Assembly (NCBI GenBank): GCA_013306675.1
Contig: JABLUY010000300.1
Location: 1 to 38,249, forward strand
Direction of reading: 5' to 3'
Length of the DNA stretch: 38,249 bases
DNA from: Thraustochytrium sp. TN22
Lineage: Eukaryota; Sar; Bigyra; Thraustochytrida; Thraustochytriidae
Shown here: positions 32,882-38,249 of the stretch, in pieces
Numbering within the stretch: the stretch's first letter is position 1
Layout of the letters: every line of letters starts with the position of its first letter
Program-made: the position numbers and the translations under genes
The notes under the pieces: model-generated
Databases searched by the model: none
Told to the model about the DNA's origin: nothing
Seen by the model: the letters and a program-made list of their open reading frames with translations, nothing else

Positions 32882-34996
32882 ATGGAGGCGGCACAGTCGG
32901 CGGCGGTGACCTTGCGGTCGCTCGCAGGACTGGACGCCGATGCCTTGAACGAGTGCAAGTTCAAGCTTGAGAAAATCGCCTTCGGCTACGACAACTTGCT
33001 CCTGTGGCTCTCGCTGCTGGGCGTGGCATCCGCACTCTTGGAGAGCTACCTGCATCGGCTGGAGCACAAGTACGAGGACCAGAAGACGTACCTGCGCTTC
33101 CTGCGGCAGACGTACAAGGAGCTGGTGATCCTGGGGTTTCTGAGCTTTCTGCTGATTTTGCTGCGCGACTTCTATCCGAACCTGACCAAGAATGAGTTCC
33201 TCATCATTGAGATGGCGCACCTGTGGCTCTTCTCCGTAGGCATCGCCTTCATCTTCGTGGCGGTTCAGATCAGCATGGGACTGGCCGCAAGCAAGCGGCG
33301 CTGGGACAGGGCGTTCACGCACGGCTTGCAGGTGATCGACGCGCAGTACCAGAGCTACTTTGAGGGCCGCGGCGTCCTGTACTACCTGTTGTGCTTCGTG
33401 CCTGCGCTTTATCGCGATAACAGGCTCTGCGAGGAGACCAAGCTGTGGATTTTGCGCAAGCAGTTTTTGGACGCCTATCACCTGCCGTCAACCTTTGACT
33501 TCCCCAAGTACCTGCGGCGCACGCTGACGCGCAACATGCTCAAGGGCGTGGAGATTGGCTGGCAGTCCTGGAGCGTGCTGTGCACAATTTTCTTCATTGG
33601 CTTCGTGGCGACGGCGGTCTCGGACAAGGGCAACCACGCGGCCAACGCCGACGTGGCCGCGCTGGTGTGCGTGGGCGTCACCGCCTTTGTCATCCTCATC
33701 TCAGCGCGGCTCAACAGCGCACTCGAGGGTGGCACCAATCGCTACCTGCGCATGAAGGGGTGTCCGCGGCCGCACGAGTTCCGCTCGCTCATGGACTTTG
33801 CGCTGGAGATGCACACCACTGAGCAGAATCAGCACCGATCCGTGATTCTGCACGGGTTCACACACGACGACCTCCGACTGCAGCAGATCTTGCGCGAATG
33901 CCGCGACAACCTGAGCCTGCGGGACGCGGACATCACTGCCAACCATTCGATCTTCGGCTCACAGACGTCTTCGGAGTTCACCACGCACATGCCGTTCTTC
34001 TCGCCCACCACCTTGGTCATCGCGGTGCGCGTCTTTTTGCTCGTACAGTGCTACGTGGTTGGCCTCTTCTTCGTGCTCCTCATGGGTCGTGTCGAGATGA
34101 CCACCATGTTCATCGCACTCATCTTTGTGGAGCTGGCGATGCACTTTATTCTCATCGGGAACATCCTACCGGATCTGATTCGCAATTTCTCGCTCATGGG
34201 GAGCGTGCTGCTCCTGAACGACGCCGCTGTTGACCGGATCGAGGACACCTTTCAGTTCCACGTGGCCACCAACATGGCCATCTACGAGCTCAGCTCGCTG
34301 GCCTTCAAGGCGTACCAGACCAAGGCGTTCGAGATGTTCCCGCTCACGCCGCCCATGGAGCTGGACCGCGACCAGCAGGTGGCCATCATTGACGCGCTCT
34401 TCGCGCAGCTCGACCCGCACAACTGGAAGCGTGTCAACGCGCACACGCTAGCGCGGCGCCTCAAAGGTCGCATGCGGTCCAAGCGCGTCAAGCTGGTCTT
34501 CCGCGCGCTCAACACACCCAAGGGCTTCACGGTGGACGAGCTACGCTTTCTCATCAAGGGTATGGTCGTGGTCAACGCCGAGACGGAGATTCGCGACGAG
34601 GCCATCGGGGCGTGCTTCGGACAGGCCAAGCTCCAGTGCAAACGTTGCGGCATGATGGTGGACGCCGACGCGCTCCCGGAGCATGCCATGGCCGCCTGCG
34701 CCAAGAAGCCGCGCGACCTCGACACAAGCTTCGCGCTCTCCATCCCGTCGCCGCGGCCGGCCATCCGAGACCTTCTCAAGCGCATTGCTGGCGAGGAGGG
34801 CATCATCAACTTCACCACTCGCTATGGACTCCTGCAGCCGCATTTCGACAAGGACCTCTGGCCGGACGGCGCCGAGGGCCCCATCTCGTCGGCCTCCAGC
34901 TTCGGCGGGGCCTCCGCGGGCCGCTTCCGTGGCGAGGTCGGCCACCATCGGTCCTTCGCCGCATTTGAGAACCCTGAGGACCCAGACGACCTCTGA
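32882..34996 (+). CDS. MLO-like seven-transmembrane protein
   Basis: 704 residues. Helices are predicted at about 36-56, 80-96, 110-134, 226-247, 258-279, 377-405 and 407-435. MLO-family marks are the helix 1-2 stretch ALLESYLHRLEHKYEDQK then KELVILGFLSFLLILLRDFY (family: LEkxxhxL...KELMLLGFISLLL), HLWLFSVGIAFIFVA followed by RRW (family LHIFIFVLA...RRW), and FDFPKYLRRTL (family FDFHKYIKRSL). Plant MLOs are calmodulin-regulated membrane proteins, with calcium-channel activity reported for some. The tail (436-704) is not plant-like: residues about 465-530 resemble a degenerate EF-hand pair, and about 582-606 hold CKRCG...H...C, a possible C2HC zinc site. ATG at 32882 directly follows an AGCT block. 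The stop lies inside a 91-bp tandem duplication. Confidence 0.8.
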   Translation: MEAAQSAAVTLRSLAGLDADALNECKFKLEKIAFGYDNLLLWLSLLGVASALLESYLHRLEHKYEDQKTYLRFLRQTYKELVILGFLSFLLILLRDFYPNLTKNEFLIIEMAHLWLFSVGIAFIFVAVQISMGLAASKRRWDRAFTHGLQVIDAQYQSYFEGRGVLYYLLCFVPALYRDNRLCEETKLWILRKQFLDAYHLPSTFDFPKYLRRTLTRNMLKGVEIGWQSWSVLCTIFFIGFVATAVSDKGNHAANADVAALVCVGVTAFVILISARLNSALEGGTNRYLRMKGCPRPHEFRSLMDFALEMHTTEQNQHRSVILHGFTHDDLRLQQILRECRDNLSLRDADITANHSIFGSQTSSEFTTHMPFFSPTTLVIAVRVFLLVQCYVVGLFFVLLMGRVEMTTMFIALIFVELAMHFILIGNILPDLIRNFSLMGSVLLLNDAAVDRIEDTFQFHVATNMAIYELSSLAFKAYQTKAFEMFPLTPPMELDRDQQVAIIDALFAQLDPHNWKRVNAHTLARRLKGRMRSKRVKLVFRALNTPKGFTVDELRFLIKGMVVVNAETEIRDEAIGACFGQAKLQCKRCGMMVDADALPEHAMAACAKKPRDLDTSFALSIPSPRPAIRDLLKRIAGEEGIINFTTRYGLLQPHFDKDLWPDGAEGPISSASSFGGASAGRFRGEVGHHRSFAAFENPEDPDDL

Positions 34997-35115
34997 CCGC
35001 CACAAGGTGCGCGAGCTCCACGCCGAGGTTGGCTACCGTCCGGCCTTCATCGTCAACGGAAACCCTCAAGACACCGACGACCTCTGACCACCACGAGGTG
35101 CGCAAGCATTGCGCG
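34934..35115. repeat. 91-bp tandem duplication across a stop codon
   Basis: Two adjacent copies, 34934-35024 and 35025-35115, begin GAGGTCGGCCACC and GAGGTTGGCTACC and both contain GACGACCTCTGACC followed by CCAC(A/G)AGGTGCGC. Copy 1 encodes the last 20 residues and the stop of the MLO-like protein. Copy 2 lies in its 3' flank and preserves an open 20-codon frame ending in its own TGA (35085-35087), but is offset by one base because 91 is not a multiple of 3. Confidence 0.85.
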
Positions 35116-35308
35116 ACCTCGACCGCCGTTGCTTTGTCCATGCAAACCTATGATCTGTTTCAATGTTTCAATTCTTTCTTTTTGCAATTCGTGGACGGAC
35201 TCACTCTTAACTTCCGTTCTCTAAAACCCTTTCAAAACTACACACGTCGATCGAGAGGGGGTCTCGCAGCTGCTCAGCTCAGCTGCATCCAGTCGCATTC
35301 TTCCTCCC
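34997..35308. other. Convergent 3' flanks MLO-like / CCDC25
   Basis: 312 bp. The first third is the second copy of the 91-bp duplication; the rest is T-rich and lower in GC, as expected for 3' UTRs. No gene, no canonical AATAAA. Confidence 0.55.
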
Positions 35309-36153
35309 TCACATAAAGTCTTCCTCGAAATCAACGGCAGCCGAGGTGTCCTCGGTGGCTTGCATCGAGTCATTCGTGGTCATCATGTCCGAGTCCGTGA
35401 AAAGGTGCTTGTAGTCGGCGGCGTCCTTCTCGGCGAGGCGGCGCGCCTTCTCCTCGGCCTCCTGCTTGGCCTGCGCCTTGGCGCGCTCGCGGCGCATGCG
35501 CGTCACGCGCGCGTCACGCTCATGGCGCTGCGCCTCCAGGTCCGGATGGTCCTCGCGCTTGGTCTTGTTGAGACGGTTCACGATCTCGCGGTTCTTGGGC
35601 ACGTTCTTCACCTTGATGACCTTCTTGCTGTCGTGGAAGCCAACCTGGCCGTCTGCCATGTCGCCGGTCTTCTTGAGGTTCTCCCATTCCGTGTAGACCA
35701 CGTCCACGGACGCCTTCTTGCAGCCCTCGATCGAGTTTGCCTTGACCAGCTGCACGCAGTCCTCTACCGCCTCAGCGATGTGGTCCAGGTTGCCCGTCTC
35801 GCGGTACTTCTTGCGCAAGGGCCCAATCGGGAGCCGCTGCACGCGTGGTGGATCGCTATCCGTGAGTCGTCCGCCTCTGCACTGCAGGCGCCGAGCCGAC
35901 GGCCAAGCAAGCATCAACCAGAAACCTACGAGGTACACGTGCGCGGACGAGAGGTTGTCCACGTGAAACCAGACGTCCTCCGGCTGCGCAAATTGAGACC
36001 GTCAGAGAGCCGCCCTTTGCGTGCGTGCGTGAGCGCGGCAACAGCGCCGCCTTGGCAACCTACCCAGCCGTGCTTGATCAGGTGCTCGTTCTCGAACTTG
36101 TCCTTGCCCATGTAGAGCATGAGGCCACCACGGGCCTCGAAGTAGAAAACCAT
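35309..36153 (-). CDS. CCDC25: CCDC25 (NFACT-R domain protein), three exons
   Basis: 223 residues assembled from exons 36153-36064, 35983-35930 and 35836-35309 (minus strand). Introns 36063-35984 (80 nt) and 35929-35837 (93 nt) start GTAGGT, end CAG, and are phase 0. The joined protein tracks CCDC25: [85 protein letters not shown], a charged coiled coil (about 140-185) and an acidic end DFEEDFM (human ends DEFM, 208 residues). The fold is the NFACT-R (DUF814) domain shared with NEMF/Rqc2; human CCDC25 has been described as a membrane sensor of extracellular DNA, but the role in protists is unknown. Without splicing, exon 1 runs into a frame with no similarity, so the splice sites are well supported. 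Confidence 0.92.
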
Positions 36154-36815
36154 GCTTTTTGAGGGGCTCGCGCCGCTGTCCGGCCCTCTTGCCGCCGCTG
36201 CCGCCGCAGCTGTTGTTGTTGCCGCCGCCGCCGCCGCTGCCGCCGCCGCTGCCGCCGCCGCCGCTGTCGCCCCAGCCGCGGTCGCCGCGCGTTGCTTGTT
36301 TGCCAGTGAAGCGCGCAGCGACGACTCGGAGGTGACGCCGCTGGTGCCGGAACTGGCGCTACTAAGTAGTAAAGTATCGGTTCAAGGTGACTGACGCAGC
36401 CGCAGGTCCTCCGGCCCAACGCGAAGCAGACGGTCGTCCGCCGAGCCAGCGTCTTCCTCCCTTGTCGCCTGCCCGTCTATGGTCCTCTCTGCATGGGCCG
36501 CCGGCGCTGGAGACAAGAAGACGAAAACAGGTAGGTAGGTGACCTCGCAACCGCAGGCTGGCAGAGGCGGGCGGGCCCAAGGCGAGCAAACACGTTCGGT
36601 AGCCAACAAAAAGGGGTCTTCATCTTTCTCTTTCGTCGCCTGTCTGACTTCGCCTCTCATGATTCCGCCATCTCATGATTCCACCGTCTCGCTCTCTCTC
36701 GCTTTCTCTCGCTTCATGCAGGAGGCGGCGGGTCCGGCTCCGATCGGGGCGCTGCGCCCGCTCCCTCGGAACCGGGTCAAATCGCTCGCATCGCGTGGCT
36801 CGCAGACGACGACTT
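36154..36815. other. Spacer between CCDC25 and SAR1
   Basis: 662 bp; both genes are on the minus strand, so it holds the CCDC25 promoter and leader and the SAR1 3' flank. A (GCC)n-rich block at about 36188-36280 lies just upstream of the CCDC25 ATG. CTCTCTCGCTTTCTCTCGCT repeats lie near 36691-36712. No gene is seen; a short plus-strand Ala-rich frame is the GCC repeat itself. Confidence 0.6.
36188..36280. repeat. GCC/GCT trinucleotide-rich block
   Basis: Runs of GCCGCC interspersed with GCT and GTTGTTGTT in the presumed 5' leader of CCDC25, 35-125 bp upstream of its start codon. Confidence 0.8.
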
Positions 36816-37686
36816 TTAGTTGAGGAACTGGGAGAGCCACTGGAAGGACTCCTGGATGCCGGCCTTGCGCACGCTGTGCGGGTCGCAAAACCACAGAAGA
36901 TCGCGTCAGTAAGCCAGTTGCCGAGCCGCCGGGTCGCCGCGCGCAGCTGCAGGAAGAAAGCAAACAAAACGTACACAGAACACATGAAGAGCTCCATGGG
37001 CCGCACGCCGTTGGCGGCGTCCGGCTTGGTGTCCTTGCCGAAGGTGTCGAAGAGGCCGAGCTGCTGGCGGAGCTCGTCCTCGCCAACGGCGTTGGGCAGA
37101 TCGATCTTGTTGCCAAGCACGAGGAACGGGGTGTTGGCGAGCATCTCGTCCGAGAGCAGCTGGTCCAGCTCCTTCTTCGCCTCCGGGAAGCGTTCCCGGT
37201 CGAGGGCATCCACCAGGTACACGACGCCGTCCACCGTGGTGAAGAAGTCCTTCCACAGCTTGCCTGCGAACGAAGGATCAAGAAGCGCGCGCCACCGTTA
37301 GTCGTCTTGCTCCGGTCCTGCCGAGAGGTCGCTCAAAAGAATTCAAGCACAAGATCCGAACGTACGGGCCGCCTCGTGGCCACCGAGGTCGTGCGCCTGG
37401 AATCGCACGTTGCCGATCACGAGCTCCTCGTGGTTCGGGTGCAGCGTCGGGGTGTGCACAGCGACGCGGTCGTCCTTGAGCATGTGCAGCAGGGTCGTCT
37501 TGCCAGCGTTGTCAAGGCCCAGGAAGAGGATCTTGGCGTTCTTGTAGTAGATGCCGAGCCAGCCCAGCACGCCGTCTGTGCGTCGTCAGCGTCAGTCCTC
37601 GATGCCCCTTTACGAAGCCTCGCGGGCGCCCTTGATGCGCGCCGCGCAGCGCCGCGCTACGTACAAAACCAGTCGAAGAGGCCCAT
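36816..37686 (-). CDS. SAR1: SAR1 small GTPase (COPII coat), four exons
   Basis: 192 residues from exons 37686-37665, 37575-37366, 37263-36975 and 36873-36816 (minus strand). Introns of 89, 102 and 101 nt (37664-37576, 37365-37264, 36974-36874) all begin GTACGT and end CAG. Sar1 is the Arf-family GTPase that starts COPII coat assembly at ER exit sites. Motifs: amphipathic N-terminus MGLFDWFYGVLGWLG, G1 GLDNAGKTT (27-35), switch [10 protein letters not shown] with T51, G3 DLGGH (70-74), G4 NKID (129-132), C-terminal [10 protein letters not shown]. The length matches the family (about 190-198). The joins restore the FYGV, AARKLW and CSVVRK junctions seen in Sar1 proteins, so the splice sites are secure. 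Residue 2 is Gly, although Sar1 is not normally myristoylated. Confidence 0.96.
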
Positions 37687-38249
37687 GGTGCCTCGCCTTC
37701 CGAGTCTCTGGCCTCGCTCAAGAACTGCCGATCTGTCTGCGATGCCGCGCCGCGTCTTCGGAGTCAGTCAATCCGTCCGGCGCCTCGTTGCAGCCCCGCC
37801 CCGCCCGCCCCCGCCCGCCCCCGTCCGGCCGCAGCGACGCGCGCGCGCGTCCGCCTCTCCCGGCGCACGCAGCCGCAGCAAAGGCGTTGACCTGTTGCCC
37901 TCTTGCCGCCTCTTCGTTGCTGACAGCGCCCCTCCCGCTACCGTCCCGAAGCTTCGCCGGCCCTCCCTCCGCGTCGCGGCGCGCGCGCTGCCGCGCCGCC
38001 GCGCTCTGCGGGCGGCGCGCTGCTGCGGCGCGCCTGCGCCCTCGCGCCCTCGCGCGCCCTCTCTCTCGCGCGCCAGCCAGCCTGGCCGCCGCCGCCGGCG
38101 TCGCCGCGGGCGTAGGTCTCGGCAGCGGCTCCTCCCTCATTCCAGGAGCAGGAGGAGGCCGCGCCGTTGCCGCCGCCGCGCGCGCGCCGCCGCGCGCGCC
38201 GCCGCGCGCCGCTGCGCGCCGCCGCCGCGACGCGCCGCCGCGCCGCGCC
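37687..38249. other. SAR1 promoter and window end
   Basis: 563 bp upstream of SAR1, extremely GC-rich, with GC-box-like CCCCGCCCGCCCCCGCCCG tracts at about 37796-37825 and GCGCGCC/CGCCG repeats to the window edge (about 38160-38249). No gene is recognised; an Arg-rich minus-strand frame is compositional. Confidence 0.55.

Noticed and set aside
1-38249. CRISPR array, prophage or insertion sequence
   Set aside because: Repeats are simple tandem arrays without unique spacers, no transposase or phage genes are present, and the spliceosomal introns mark the DNA as eukaryotic.

Overview
This window is nuclear DNA from a GC-rich, gene-dense, flagellated protist. The evidence is spliceosomal introns (about 80-102 nt, GT-AG, 5' splice sites GTACGT or GTAGGT), 26S proteasome, COPII, Ran and ciliary genes, ATG starts without Shine-Dalgarno sites, one AATAAA signal, and GC3-biased codons. 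A stramenopile such as a thraustochytrid would fit, but that placement is inference. About 17 protein genes, one small doubtful ORF and one RGS-domain relic fill 38 kb. Only two genes (CCDC25 and SAR1) need introns; the rest read as single exons.

Layout, left to right. Positions 1-4149 (+) hold a 21-bp minisatellite, a membrane-anchored secreted-domain protein and a CaMKK-like kinase. Positions 4547-13537 (-) hold a RanBP1-type Ran-binding protein fused to a stefin-like cystatin, a FAM151/menorin protein, a doubtful small ORF, a large ankyrin-repeat protein and a seven-helix receptor with a C-terminal RGS domain. Positions 14368-17326 hold a KCTD-like T1/BTB protein (+), a frameshifted RGS relic (-) and a membrane-tethered endonuclease/exonuclease/phosphatase-fold protein (+). 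Positions 17552-24361 hold an unrecognised protein with a Lys-Asp repeat (-), RTEL1 helicase (+) and proteasome subunit beta7/PSMB4 (-). Positions 25199-30083 (+) hold two ciliary-type genes in tandem: a CFAP97-domain protein and a protein matching only the N-terminal beta-propeller of IFT144/WDR19. Positions 30281-37686 hold a class I haem peroxidase with a large inserted domain (-), an MLO-like seven-helix protein (+), CCDC25 (-) and SAR1 (-).

The genes form no operon or single pathway. Small local themes are flagellar genes (CFAP97, IFT144), membrane signalling (RGS receptor and its relic, MLO-like, CaMKK-like), and housekeeping (SAR1, PSMB4, RTEL1, RanBP1). The most unusual items are novel domain combinations: Ran-binding domain plus cystatin; a peroxidase whose catalytic domain is split by a duplicated SH3-like insert; a propeller-only IFT144; and an EEP-fold protein with a long insert between its catalytic motifs. 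Intergenic regions are rich in GC, CGG, CT and AGCT simple repeats and short minisatellites. No tRNA, rRNA, transposon or CRISPR array was recognised.
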